Assembly: GCF_004793885.1 (NCBI RefSeq)
Contig: NZ_SRYG01000012.1
Location: forward strand, 20,512 to 84,511
From: Dubosiella muris
GTDB lineage: Bacteria > Bacillota_I > Bacilli_A > Erysipelotrichales > Erysipelotrichaceae
DNA: 64,000 nt
Reading direction: 5' to 3'
Made by a program: the position numbers and the translations under genes. Each line of letters starts with the position of its first letter. The first letter of the stretch is position 1. Positions 17,046-25,272 of the stretch are shown here, piece by piece. The notes under the pieces were generated by a model. That model did no database searches and was not told the origin of the DNA. It saw only the letters and a program-made list of their open reading frames with translations.

Positions 17046-19256
17046 TTGGCGTTGGGTGTAAAAAACGAAGTGACATTTGAAGAATGCATGCAAAACGTGC
17101 AGACATATATCAAAAGACCGGAAAATCTCGATTTGATTCGAAGGGCGTACGCGTTCGCGCACGAGCATCATGCCGGGCAGTTCCGGAAAAGCGGCGCGCC
17201 CTACGAGGTCCATGTCATCCAAGTCGCCAACACGCTGGCGCTTCTTCACTCGGGACCGAAAACCATCGCGGCCGGGTTGCTGCACGACACAGTCGAGGAC
17301 TGTGAAGGCGTGGATCACGACACGATCGTCGAATCGTTTGGCGAGGAAATCGCCATGCTTGTGGACGCGGTCACGAAAATCAAGGCGATCAAGTTCAAAG
17401 ACGAGAAGGAATACTTGGCGAGCAACCACCGCAAGCTGTTTATTGCGCTGGCCAAAGACGTGCGTGTCATCTTGATCAAGCTGGCGGACCGGCTGCACAA
17501 CATGCGCACGCTGGAATACATGAAGCCCGAAAAACAAAAGAAAATCGCCTCGGAAACACTGGCGGTGTACGCGCCGATCGCGCACAGGCTCGGTATTTCC
17601 CAGGTCAAAAACGAACTGGAGGATTTGTCCTTCAAGTATTTGTTCCCGGAAAAATACGAGCAAATCAAGCAGCTTGTGCGGCAGCGGGAAAGCGACCGCA
17701 ACGAGCAGGTGCAAAATATGATTGGCGAAATCGAGCAAATCATGAAGACATACAAGATCCCGTACCGGATCTTTGGTCGTTCCAAACATTTTTACAGCAT
17801 CTATAAAAAGATGAAAACGAAAAACAAGCGGTTCGAGGAAATTCTCGACTTGCTCGCGATTCGAATCGTCACCGACTCCGAAGTGCACTGCTATGAGATT
17901 CTCGGGTATATCCATGCCAAGTACCGGCCGATTCCGGGCCGTTTCAAAGATTACATCGCGATGCCGAAAGCCAATATGTACCAGTCGCTGCACACGACAA
18001 TCGTAGATCCGGAAAACGGCCATATTTTCGAGATCCAGATCCGTACCGAGCAAATGGACGCGGTGGCGGAGCGCGGCGTGGCGGCTCACTGGAAATACAA
18101 GGAAAGACCGGGCGCGTCCATGGAAATCCAGCAAAAAGAGATCGAGGACAAACTGTCGTGGTTCCGCGATTTCTCGATGATGACCGACGAGGAGAGCGAG
18201 GATCCGCTCGAGTACATGAACGTACTGCAAAAAGATATTTTCGAGGCCAACGTGTACTGCATGTCGCCGCGCGGCAAAATCATCGCGCTGCCGCCGGGCT
18301 CGACACCAATCGACTTCGCGTACCGCATCCATACCGAGGTTGGACATAAAACGGTGGGCGCCACGGTGAACGGAGCGATCGTTCCGTTGAATACCGAGTT
18401 GAAGACGGGGGACGTCGTCGACATTTTGACGAGCAACAATTCCAACGGCCCGAGCAAGGACTGGATCAAAATCGTGAAGTCGGGCCACGCCCGCAACAAG
18501 ATCCGCGCCTTTTTGCAAAAACAGGAGCATCAAAACCGCAAGGAGCTAATCAAAAAGGGCGAGCACGATTTGGCGGAGGAGTTCAAACGGCTCGATTTGG
18601 ACGACTCGCTGCGCACCCATAAACGGATCGAGTCGATTTTGCAGACGCTGTCTTTCAAGACGGTGGACGATTTGTTTGTCGGCATCGCCAACCGGCGCGT
18701 TTCGCTGCAAGCGATGGTGGATCGTTTGGCGAAAAACCGGAACTCCGCGCTCAGCGCCGAGGAAATTGTCAAGATCATCAACAAATCGCCACAAAAAACG
18801 CCGAAGTCAAGCGGCTGCGGCGTCGTGGTGCCGGGAATCGACACGATCGCGGTGTCTTTGGCCAACTGCTGCTCCCCGATTCCGGGAGACACGATTTTAG
18901 GCTATATATCCAAAGGGCAGGGAGTCAAGGTGCATCGCAAAGACTGTCCGAACATCGTCAACGAGACGAAACGGCTCATTCCCGTGGCGTGGGATGAAAA
19001 TCTGGAAGAGAAAATTTACGAAGTCAAGCTTGTCGTGTATTCGGATGACCGGAACTATTTGCTGAGCGATATCGTCACCATGCTTCAGCAATCCAACGCG
19101 TATTTAAAGCAGGTCGATTCGTCGGTGGACGACAACCGGCTGACGGCGACTACGAAGCTGACGGTGGGCGTACGCAACGCAGACCACTTGCAAGTCATTA
19201 TCGCCAATTTAAAAAAAGTCCGCTCCGTCAATGAGATCGTGCGGACGATCCAATAA
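17046..19256 (+). CDS. relA: Bifunctional (p)ppGpp synthetase/hydrolase (Rel)
   Basis: Rel makes and degrades the stringent-response alarmone. It has 736 residues. The N-terminal HD hydrolase domain keeps HDTVED near residues 80-85. The synthetase domain has GRFKDYIAMPKANMYQSLHT near 296, with the RFKD form typical of bifunctional enzymes. Then come TGS (GKIIALPPGSTPIDFAYRIH near 408), a Cys-containing conserved region (LANCCSPIPGD) and a C-terminal ACT domain. Translation seems to start at TTG (17046 or 17052) after AAGGAAAGGTG; no ATG fits the conserved N-terminus. Confidence 0.96.
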   Translation: MALGVKNEVTFEECMQNVQTYIKRPENLDLIRRAYAFAHEHHAGQFRKSGAPYEVHVIQVANTLALLHSGPKTIAAGLLHDTVEDCEGVDHDTIVESFGEEIAMLVDAVTKIKAIKFKDEKEYLASNHRKLFIALAKDVRVILIKLADRLHNMRTLEYMKPEKQKKIASETLAVYAPIAHRLGISQVKNELEDLSFKYLFPEKYEQIKQLVRQRESDRNEQVQNMIGEIEQIMKTYKIPYRIFGRSKHFYSIYKKMKTKNKRFEEILDLLAIRIVTDSEVHCYEILGYIHAKYRPIPGRFKDYIAMPKANMYQSLHTTIVDPENGHIFEIQIRTEQMDAVAERGVAAHWKYKERPGASMEIQQKEIEDKLSWFRDFSMMTDEESEDPLEYMNVLQKDIFEANVYCMSPRGKIIALPPGSTPIDFAYRIHTEVGHKTVGATVNGAIVPLNTELKTGDVVDILTSNNSNGPSKDWIKIVKSGHARNKIRAFLQKQEHQNRKELIKKGEHDLAEEFKRLDLDDSLRTHKRIESILQTLSFKTVDDLFVGIANRRVSLQAMVDRLAKNRNSALSAEEIVKIINKSPQKTPKSSGCGVVVPGIDTIAVSLANCCSPIPGDTILGYISKGQGVKVHRKDCPNIVNETKRLIPVAWDENLEEKIYEVKLVVYSDDRNYLLSDIVTMLQQSNAYLKQVDSSVDDNRLTATTKLTVGVRNADHLQVIIANLKKVRSVNEIVRTIQ

Positions 19257-19282
19257 AAAAGAAGTTTCAAACTTCTTTTTTT
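19255..19282. terminator. Bidirectional intrinsic terminator
   Basis: An A6 tract, GAAGTTT/AAACTTC hairpin and T7 tract serve rel on the + strand and the DUF218 gene on the - strand. The DUF218 stop codon lies in the stem. Confidence 0.88.
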
Positions 19283-19845
19283 GTCGCTTTTTTTTGCCGT
19301 TCGATGGAAATGAAGATCCAGCGGGAGGCGATTTCGCGAAGGATATGGCGCGGCTTGTGATCCGGATACGTATAAACGCTGTGGTCTGTGAAAAAATCGC
19401 GAGCCATGGCGTCGGCGCGCGGGGCGTGGAGAGAGGACGTGATAATTAAAAGCGGGACATCTCCTATACGCTCCTTTGCGTATTTTAAATTTTCATACGT
19501 GTTACGGGCTTTGGTTTCGAGAATGAGTGGAACCGGGGCCGCCGCCTCGATCCATTTTGCCATTTCCCGCGCTTCGACGAATTCGTTTTTCACGTTCGAA
19601 CCGCTAATGACCAGCGTGTCGAACCGGCCCTGTCGCCAGGCTTCGAGCGCGGTTTCGCACCGCAGACGCTGGGAAGTGGACATCGTGCCGTCGTCGTGGC
19701 TCGGGCAGCCAAGCAGCAGCGCGTACGGATAATGCAAACGCGCCGGCTGAACGGGCGGGATATATGCGCGGTACACGCGAAAGGCAACGAGAAGGCCAAG
19801 CAAAAGAAAGAGGAGCAGGAGCCACAAAAAAGCGTTAGCGGACAT
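19267..19845 (-). CDS. DUF218 (YdcF/ElyC/SanA-like) membrane-anchored protein
   Basis: This 192-residue protein has one N-terminal membrane helix (about residues 6-24, FLWLLLLFLLLGLLVAF). A DUF218 domain follows: YALLLGCP, SQRLRCETAL, TLVISGSNV, and the conserved ETKARNTYENLKYAKE near residue 110. Members such as ElyC and SanA affect envelope integrity in other bacteria; the substrate is unknown. The start overlaps the end of tmcAL by eleven bases, so the two - strand genes are probably co-transcribed. It ends in a terminator shared with rel. Confidence 0.88.
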   Translation of the reverse strand: MSANAFLWLLLLFLLLGLLVAFRVYRAYIPPVQPARLHYPYALLLGCPSHDDGTMSTSQRLRCETALEAWRQGRFDTLVISGSNVKNEFVEAREMAKWIEAAAPVPLILETKARNTYENLKYAKERIGDVPLLIITSSLHAPRADAMARDFFTDHSVYTYPDHKPRHILREIASRWIFISIERQKKATKKEV

Positions 19846-20854
19846 ACAACTCCTCCCGGACCGGATGGGTCATGACGCTTTCGTACAGCGCTTTGGTTTT
19901 CAGGCGCACTTCTTTCAGGAAGGGCGGCATCTGGGCGAATTTCGAGTACAGCACGCAGTCTTTTTTAATCGTGTTCAAATACTTGCGGCCGGTTTCGTTG
20001 CAGGCTAGCAGGATCGAGCCTTCCAGACGTTCGTGCTCGCGCATTTGTTCTTTGGTGATTTGCAGCATCAAAAACAAGCAGGTGCGCTGAATACGCGCCT
20101 TGGTGTACGTCTTGGAAATGGAGGCGTTTAAAAATCCGTTCCAGTCCGCGTGCTTTTTCGCGTTTTCAATGAGGCGGTGTTCGATTCCCTCGTTGACGAG
20201 AAATAGCTTCGAAAGCGCGGCGGGCGCGCTCATTTGTAAAAAGGTGCGTAAATAAGGATAGTACGATTCCCACCGCTGCTCGGGAAGAAACCATTCGCTC
20301 ATCCATTCGTTTTGGGAACCGGAAAAAAAGTCGTCGCGCGTTTTGGTGGCGCTTTTGAACCGATCGTCGCGCTGAATGCACAAAGGCGTGATGCCGGCTT
20401 GCCGCGCGTAACGAATATACTGCATGCCAAGAATATCGTTGGGCCCGACGCGGGCGCCGATGTTTTTTTGCCAGCTCGTCCCGGGATTGGCTTCCAGCGC
20501 GTTCAAGGCGGCCAGCTGTCGTTCCAGCTCGTCGATGTCGTTGGTTTCCGAGCCAAAGCACACCCCATCGACGTGCAGGTTGCGCAGCGTGTCGATGGCG
20601 TTGCGGGCGAAGCGGTCGGCGCTTTGAGCCGCGTAGACGGCCGGCAGCTCGACGACGATGTCGGCGCCATGCTCGATGGCCAGACGGGCTTTTTGGTAAG
20701 GCTCGATAAGCGAGGGCAGTGCGCGCTGGGTAAAATATGAGGAGAGCACGACGACAAGCACAGAGCAGCCGCTGACTTGCCGGGCCTGCTGCAAGTGGTG
20801 CAGGTGGCCTGCATGCAAGGGATTGTATTCGACAATAATTCCACAAGTTTTCAT
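19835..20854 (-). CDS. tmcAL: tRNA(Met) cytidine acetate ligase TmcAL
   Basis: TmcAL (YlbM family) activates acetate with ATP and acetylates the wobble cytidine of elongator tRNA-Met. The 339-residue protein starts MKTCGIIVEYNPLHAGHLHH, which contains the HxGH nucleotidyltransferase motif, followed by SSYFTQRALPSLI and GADIVVELPAVYAAQSAD, typical of the family. TGATAAGAT, an extended -10 on the - strand, ends six bases before the ATG and there is no Shine-Dalgarno sequence, so the mRNA appears leaderless. It is divergent from yceD-rpmF, as in Bacillus relatives. Confidence 0.94.
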   Translation of the reverse strand: MKTCGIIVEYNPLHAGHLHHLQQARQVSGCSVLVVVLSSYFTQRALPSLIEPYQKARLAIEHGADIVVELPAVYAAQSADRFARNAIDTLRNLHVDGVCFGSETNDIDELERQLAALNALEANPGTSWQKNIGARVGPNDILGMQYIRYARQAGITPLCIQRDDRFKSATKTRDDFFSGSQNEWMSEWFLPEQRWESYYPYLRTFLQMSAPAALSKLFLVNEGIEHRLIENAKKHADWNGFLNASISKTYTKARIQRTCLFLMLQITKEQMREHERLEGSILLACNETGRKYLNTIKKDCVLYSKFAQMPPFLKEVRLKTKALYESVMTHPVREELYVR

Positions 20855-20860
20855 AGGGTT

Positions 20861-20869
20861 ATCTTATCA
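20861..20869 (-). promoter_or_regulatory. Extended -10 promoter of tmcAL (leaderless)
   Basis: Read on the - strand, TGATAAGAT ends six bases before the tmcAL ATG. Confidence 0.6.
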
Positions 20870-20935
20870 TGGATGGCAAGGATTGTGATATGATAGAAAA
20901 AGAAAACCGCATCCGAAGAAACCGGAGAAGAAACG

Positions 20936-20964
20936 TTGACATTTATTTTGGGATTCTTTATAAT
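20936..20964 (+). promoter_or_regulatory. Consensus promoter of yceD-rpmF
   Basis: Perfect TTGACA, a 17-bp spacer and perfect TATAAT, the best sigma-A-type promoter in the window. Confidence 0.93.
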
Positions 20965-20990
20965 ATCAGATGCGGCATGAGGTGAAAATC

Positions 20991-21509
20991 GTGAAGTTTA
21001 CGAAAAAAGAATTTTTATCCGCCCCGCTGGGGAAAATCGCCGTCGATGAATGGATCGCGGTCGAGGAAAACGATTTGCTTCATCATACTCAAGTCAAGTC
21101 CATTCCAAAGGTGCATATTACAGGCGATCTGCAATATGACGGATCCACTTTAGTCTATTCCAATCTGGAATTGGAGGGCGTGATGATCGTTCTGGATTCC
21201 ATTACGTTGGAGGATCTGGAAGTGGAGTTTGACACGGAGTCGCATGAAACGTACTCATTTGTTCCGATCAAAGAGGAGAGGCGGGATGAAGAGGTCATCG
21301 TCGTCAAGCACGACACGATCGACATCAACCCCGAGGTGTTTCAGGCGGTGCTGTACGAGGCGCCGATGAGCATCACCCGTCTTCCAAGAGATCAATATCC
21401 GAAAGGAAACGGATGGCAGGTGATTTCGGATCAGGACCAGAACGATCACGAGGAAAAGATTGATCCGCGATGGGAAAAACTGAGTGAATTCAAATTGGAT
21501 GATGACTAG
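20991..21509 (+). CDS. yceD: YceD/DUF177 family protein
   Basis: YceD (YlbN) proteins are implicated in 23S rRNA accumulation and are almost always encoded directly before rpmF, as here. The 172-residue acidic protein has the DUF177 core ([31 protein letters not shown]-like stretch) and ends [11 protein letters not shown]. The GTG at 20991 behind GAGGTG is preferred: the promoter predicts transcription from about 20971, so the in-frame ATG at 20970 would lie at or before the 5' end. Confidence 0.88.
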   Translation: MKFTKKEFLSAPLGKIAVDEWIAVEENDLLHHTQVKSIPKVHITGDLQYDGSTLVYSNLELEGVMIVLDSITLEDLEVEFDTESHETYSFVPIKEERRDEEVIVVKHDTIDINPEVFQAVLYEAPMSITRLPRDQYPKGNGWQVISDQDQNDHEEKIDPRWEKLSEFKLDDD

Positions 21510-21520
21510 GAGGTGCAGGC

Positions 21521-21691
21521 ATGGCTGTTCAACAAAGAAGAAATTCAAAAACACGGAAAGCAAAGCGCAGAACTCATTACAAATTGGTAAAACCGGAACT
21601 GACGAAATGTCCAAGCTGCGGTGAATACAAACTGGCGCATAAAATGTGTTCTTGTGGAGAATATAACGGCAGAAAAGTCGTTGAAAAATAA
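21521..21691 (+). CDS. rpmF: 50S ribosomal protein L32
   Basis: L32 is a small zinc-ribbon protein of the large subunit. The 56-residue sequence begins [20 protein letters not shown] and carries ECPSCG-like [12 protein letters not shown] followed by MCSCGEY. The second Cys pair is C-x-C, one residue shorter than the C-x2-C of Bacillus L32. AGGAGGTG precedes the ATG, eleven bases after the yceD stop. A terminator follows at once. Confidence 0.96.
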   Translation: MAVQQRRNSKTRKAKRRTHYKLVKPELTKCPSCGEYKLAHKMCSCGEYNGRKVVEK

Positions 21692-21721
21692 GGATGTAGA
21701 AGATACATTCCTTTTTTTTTT
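21691..21721 (+). terminator. Intrinsic terminator after rpmF
   Basis: AGGATGTA pairs with TACATTCCT (one bulge) and is followed by a run of ten T. Confidence 0.88.
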
Positions 21722-21758
21722 GTATTTTTTGAAAGAAAATGGCGACGTTTACGCAATA

Positions 21759-21787
21759 TAGACAATCATCGGGTTCTGGAGTATAAT
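21759..21787 (+). promoter_or_regulatory. Promoter of rny
   Basis: TAGACA, a 17-bp spacer and perfect TATAAT. Confidence 0.85.
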
Positions 21788-21828
21788 AAACGTGCTTTAC
21801 GGACTCATTTTAAAGACAAAGGAGGGTC

Positions 21829-23388
21829 ATGATGAACACAGGTGTTATCGTCTCTTTGTCTGGGATCGCAGGTATAGTTTTGGGAGTTCTGATTATGGTC
21901 GGGTACTCCCGCGCAGGTTTGAATAAAAATCAGCAAAAAGCAGAGCAAATCTTGAAAGAGGCGGAAATCGAAGCGGACGCGAAGGTAAAGCAGGCCGTTC
22001 TCGATGGAAAGACGCAGGTCCATGAACTGCGTATTGAAGCGGAGAAGGAAATCAAAGAGAGAAAACAAGAATCCATGCAGTTTGAAAACAAGCTGCTTCG
22101 TCGAGAGGACAACTTGAATTTTCGTGATGAGGCTCTCTCGCAAAAAGAGCGCCAGATTTCGGATAAGCTGCAAAAAGTAACCGAAAAGCTCTCATCCCTA
22201 GATGAAAAAGAGAAAAAGCTACAAAAGCAGATCGACCAGCAGATCGTCGTGCTGGAGGGCGTCGCCAAGATGTCGAGCCAGGACGCGCAAAAGGAACTGT
22301 TTGCGAAAGTAGAAAAAAAGATGGAACATGAAACGGTCGCTTATATCAAAGACAAAGAAGAAGAAGCGAAAGCGACCGCAACCGAGAAAGCACAAAACAT
22401 TATCGCGCTGGCGATCGAGCGGATGGCGCAGCAGGAAACGCAGGAACGCACCGTATCGGTTGTCGCCATTCCGGGCGAGGAGATGAAAGGCCGGATCATT
22501 GGCCGCGAAGGGCGAAACATTCGCTGTTTCGAACAGGCGACCGGCGTCGAGCTGAACATCGACGACACGCCGGATTTGATCACGATCACATGCTTCAACC
22601 CGATTCGGCGCGAAGTGGCGCGTCTGGCGCTGGAGCATCTCATTCGGGATGGCCGCATTCAGCCGGGCCGCATTGAGGAAGTCGTGAAAAAGTATCAAAA
22701 CGAAGTCGATCAGGAGATCATGAAGGCGGGAGAGGAAGCCATTTTCAAACTGGGAATCGGCCGCATCGACCGCGAGATCATCCGTCTGGTCGGCACGTTG
22801 AAATACCGCTACTCCTACGGGCAGAACGCGTTGCAGCATAGTATCGAGGTCGCGTTTCTGGCCGGCGCCATGGCGGTGGAACTGGGCTTGAACCAGCAAA
22901 TCGCCAAACGGGCCGGACTGCTTCACGATATCGGCAAGGCGCTCAATATCGAGCAGCAGGAAGGCAGCCATGTGGAGCTGGGATACAAGTTCTGTAAAAA
23001 GCACGGGGAAAAGGACATCGTGCTCAACGCTATTCAATCCCACCACTACGATGTGGAACCGAAGTATTTGACTTCGCATCTTGTGATCGCGGCGGATACG
23101 ATTTCGGCCGCCAGACCAGGCGCGCGCAAGGAAAGCGCGCAGGCGTACATCAACCGGCTTGAAAATCTGGAAAAGATTGCCACAAGCTTCGATGGCGTAC
23201 AACAGGCCTACGCGATCCAGGCGGGACGCGAAATTCGCATCCTCGTCAATCCGGAGCGCGTCGACGACGTGACTTGCGTGAAGATCGCCCGCGAGATCCG
23301 CGAGAAGATCGAAAGCGAGCTGACATACCCCGGTCAGATCAAAGTCAATGTCATCCGCGAAGTTCGGGCGCAGGAACTGGCGAAATAA
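21829..23388 (+). CDS. rny: Ribonuclease Y
   Basis: RNase Y is the membrane-anchored endonuclease that starts bulk mRNA decay in Firmicutes. The 519-residue protein has an N-terminal membrane helix (about residues 8-25), a long charged coiled coil (about 30-200), a KH domain with GRIIGREGRNIR near residue 221, and an HD phosphohydrolase domain with LLHDIGKALN near 363. Two adjacent ATG codons (21829, 21832) follow AAAGGAGGG; the second has slightly better spacing. A terminator follows. Confidence 0.97.
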   Translation: MMNTGVIVSLSGIAGIVLGVLIMVGYSRAGLNKNQQKAEQILKEAEIEADAKVKQAVLDGKTQVHELRIEAEKEIKERKQESMQFENKLLRREDNLNFRDEALSQKERQISDKLQKVTEKLSSLDEKEKKLQKQIDQQIVVLEGVAKMSSQDAQKELFAKVEKKMEHETVAYIKDKEEEAKATATEKAQNIIALAIERMAQQETQERTVSVVAIPGEEMKGRIIGREGRNIRCFEQATGVELNIDDTPDLITITCFNPIRREVARLALEHLIRDGRIQPGRIEEVVKKYQNEVDQEIMKAGEEAIFKLGIGRIDREIIRLVGTLKYRYSYGQNALQHSIEVAFLAGAMAVELGLNQQIAKRAGLLHDIGKALNIEQQEGSHVELGYKFCKKHGEKDIVLNAIQSHHYDVEPKYLTSHLVIAADTISAARPGARKESAQAYINRLENLEKIATSFDGVQQAYAIQAGREIRILVNPERVDDVTCVKIAREIREKIESELTYPGQIKVNVIREVRAQELAK

Positions 23389-23400
23389 ACAATCCGAGAA

Positions 23401-23431
23401 AAGAAGAAACCAACCGGTTTCCTCTTTTTTT
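23401..23431 (+). terminator. Intrinsic terminator after rny
   Basis: GAAACC/GGTTTC stem with an AACC loop, then CTC and a T7 run. Confidence 0.82.
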
Positions 23432-23478
23432 ATGCGAAAGAAACCTCTTACAAGTAAGTCATCGCTTACCAAACCGCC

Positions 23479-23506
23479 TTGATTCAACGATTTCTATGAG
23501 TATAAT
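23479..23506 (+). promoter_or_regulatory. Promoter of the ferredoxin gene
   Basis: TTGATT, a 16-bp spacer and perfect TATAAT. Confidence 0.8.
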
Positions 23507-23550
23507 AAATTTATAAGTGAAATAAAAATGAAAACAGGAGGAACCAGGAA

Positions 23551-23727
23551 ATGGCAGCAAAAGTAGATCAGGAAATTTGCATCGGATGTGGTGCTTGCGT
23601 AGGCGTTTGCCCAGTTGGCGCAATCACGTTGAACGACGAAGGAAAAGCGCATGTAGACGCTGATATGTGCATCGACTGTGGTGCTTGCGTAGGCGTTTGC
23701 CCAGTTGGCGCAATCACATTAGAATAA
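23551..23727 (+). CDS. 2[4Fe-4S] clostridial-type ferredoxin
   Basis: This 58-residue electron carrier has two CxxCxxCxxxCP clusters: CIGCGACVGVCP (residues 10-21) and CIDCGACVGVCP (residues 40-51), each followed by VGAIT. It is the classic duplicated clostridial ferredoxin, used by fermentative and hydrogen-linked oxidoreductases. An AGGAGG site, its own promoter and its own terminator make it a single-gene unit. The two halves share 41 identical consecutive bases, far more than protein conservation requires. Confidence 0.96.
   Translation: MAAKVDQEICIGCGACVGVCPVGAITLNDEGKAHVDADMCIDCGACVGVCPVGAITLE
23587..23627 (+). repeat. Direct repeat, first copy, inside the ferredoxin gene
   Basis: 41 bases identical to 23677-23717, encoding the same cluster-binding segment. 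With two mismatches the match extends left to 23578. Confidence 0.95.
23677..23717 (+). repeat. Direct repeat, second copy, inside the ferredoxin gene
   Basis: 41 bases identical to 23587-23627, offset by exactly 90 bases (30 codons). Confidence 0.95.
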
Positions 23728-23740
23728 TTGGCATTAATCA

Positions 23741-23749
23741 TGCTATAAT
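23741..23749 (+). promoter_or_regulatory. Extended -10 promoter of miaB
   Basis: TGCTATAAT lies just before the terminator hairpin of the ferredoxin gene. Transcription would start near 23756, inside the 5' arm of the hairpin, so a miaB transcript would carry only part of it. Confidence 0.55.
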
Positions 23750-23751
23750 GA

Positions 23752-23780
23752 AACCAAGCGAAAACGCTTGGTTTTTTTTT
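23752..23780 (+). terminator. Intrinsic terminator after ferredoxin
   Basis: A perfect 9-bp stem AACCAAGCG/CGCTTGGTT with an AAAA loop, followed by a T run. Confidence 0.93.
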
Positions 23781-23793
23781 GGAGGAGTTTTCT

Positions 23794-25233
23794 ATGAAAA
23801 TCAAAGAGAAATGGTCGCTCCCGAATTTGAAGGAAGCAGCGCGGCGGACCCGCTCCGCTGTGGAACGGGTGGACCAGTTTTATATTCCAGCCAACGCCCT
23901 TGATTTGGGAGAGGGCAAAACATACGCGATTTCCACGTATGGCTGTCAGGCCAACGAAAGGGACTCGGAAACGATTGCCGGTATTTTGGAAACGATCGGT
24001 TTCCGGCCGGCCGACGATCTTGAACACGTCGACCTCATTATCATCAACACGTGCGCGATTCGCCAAAACGCGGAGGAAAAGGTGCTTGGCGAAATCGGCA
24101 ACTTCAAACGCCTGTACCGCAACAATAAAAACCTCGTGATCGGCGTTTGCGGCTGCATGGCCCAGGAAGACGCGTTCGTCCATCTCGTGCTTGAGAAATA
24201 TCCGCAAGTGCGTCTGCTGTTTGGCACGCACAACATTCAAGATCTTCCCGTGATGCTGTATGACGTGATGGTGAATCACGAAAAAGTCGTGCAAGTGTAT
24301 TCCAAAGAAGGGGAAGTGTATGAAAATCTGCCTGTGAAACGCTTTGGACAGCACAAAGCCTGGGTCAATATCATGTACGGCTGCGACAAGTTTTGCACGT
24401 ACTGCATCGTTCCGTACACCCGTGGCAAGCAGCGTTCGCGGACGATGGACGAGATCTTAAAAGAAGTGCAGGAACTCAAAGATGCCGGCTACAAGGAAGT
24501 GACGCTGCTTGGACAAAACGTCAACGCGTACGGCAAGGATCTGGACGAAGGCATCGACTTCGCGACTTTGCTGGAAGAAACCGCCAAGATTGGCATTCCG
24601 CGGATCCGGTTTATGACGAGCCATCCTTGGGATTTCACAAACGAGATGGTTGACGTCATTGCCCAATACGACAACATCATGCCGTTTATCCATTTACCTG
24701 TTCAATCCGGTGACGATGAGATCCTGCGCCGGATGGGACGTCGCTACAGCGCCGAATCGTATTTGAAGCTGTACAAAAAAATCATGGACACGATTCCGAA
24801 CGCCGCCGTGTCGACGGACATCATCGTCGGTTTTCCAAACGAAAGCGACGAGGCGTTCGAGCACACGCTTGAGCTGGTGCGCCAGTGCCAGTTTGACAAC
24901 GCGTTCACGTTCATTTACTCTCCGCGTCTGGGTACGCCGGCGGCCCGGATGGAAGACGATATCGACATGGATACGAAGCGGGAGCGCCTGTATCGGCTCA
25001 ACGAGGAGTGGAACCGGCACGCTTTAAAGAAAAACAAGGCGTATGTCGGAAAAACAGTGACGGTTTTAGTCGATGGCGCGAGCAAAAACAACCAAAATGT
25101 CTTTGCCGGCCACACCGATACGAACAAGCTTGTCAACTTTACAGGGACGAATGTGCGCGCCGGCGATTTCGTCGAGGTTTTGATTACCGACGCAAAAACA
25201 TTCTCTCTCGACGGGAAAGCTGTTGAATTGTGA
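23794..25233 (+). CDS. miaB: tRNA-2-methylthio-N6-dimethylallyladenosine synthase MiaB
   Basis: MiaB is a radical-SAM enzyme that methylthiolates i6A37 of tRNA. The 479-residue protein has an N-terminal UPF0004 domain with three Fe-S cysteines (STYGCQANERD, NTCAIRQNAEEK, VCGCMAQED), the radical-SAM motif CDKFCTYC near residue 196, and a C-terminal TRAM domain. The RQNAEEK and YTRGKQRSR segments favour MiaB over MtaB or RimO. The ATG at 23794 follows GGAGGAG. Confidence 0.96.
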   Translation: MKIKEKWSLPNLKEAARRTRSAVERVDQFYIPANALDLGEGKTYAISTYGCQANERDSETIAGILETIGFRPADDLEHVDLIIINTCAIRQNAEEKVLGEIGNFKRLYRNNKNLVIGVCGCMAQEDAFVHLVLEKYPQVRLLFGTHNIQDLPVMLYDVMVNHEKVVQVYSKEGEVYENLPVKRFGQHKAWVNIMYGCDKFCTYCIVPYTRGKQRSRTMDEILKEVQELKDAGYKEVTLLGQNVNAYGKDLDEGIDFATLLEETAKIGIPRIRFMTSHPWDFTNEMVDVIAQYDNIMPFIHLPVQSGDDEILRRMGRRYSAESYLKLYKKIMDTIPNAAVSTDIIVGFPNESDEAFEHTLELVRQCQFDNAFTFIYSPRLGTPAARMEDDIDMDTKRERLYRLNEEWNRHALKKNKAYVGKTVTVLVDGASKNNQNVFAGHTDTNKLVNFTGTNVRAGDFVEVLITDAKTFSLDGKAVEL

Positions 25234-25239
25234 TATAAT
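25231..25239 (+). promoter_or_regulatory. Extended -10 promoter of the RNase J2-like gene
   Basis: TGATATAAT overlaps the last codon of miaB, about 34 bases before the next ATG. No clear -35. Confidence 0.55.
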
Positions 25240-25272
25240 GTATAAAATGTCAACGAAACAACAGGAGGTATT

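Noticed and set aside
23677-23717. The 41-base ferredoxin repeat as a mobile or assembly-duplicated sequence
   Set aside because: The repeat keeps the reading frame (offset of 90 bases) and the flanking codons differ between copies, so it is part of the gene and not an insertion or a read duplication.
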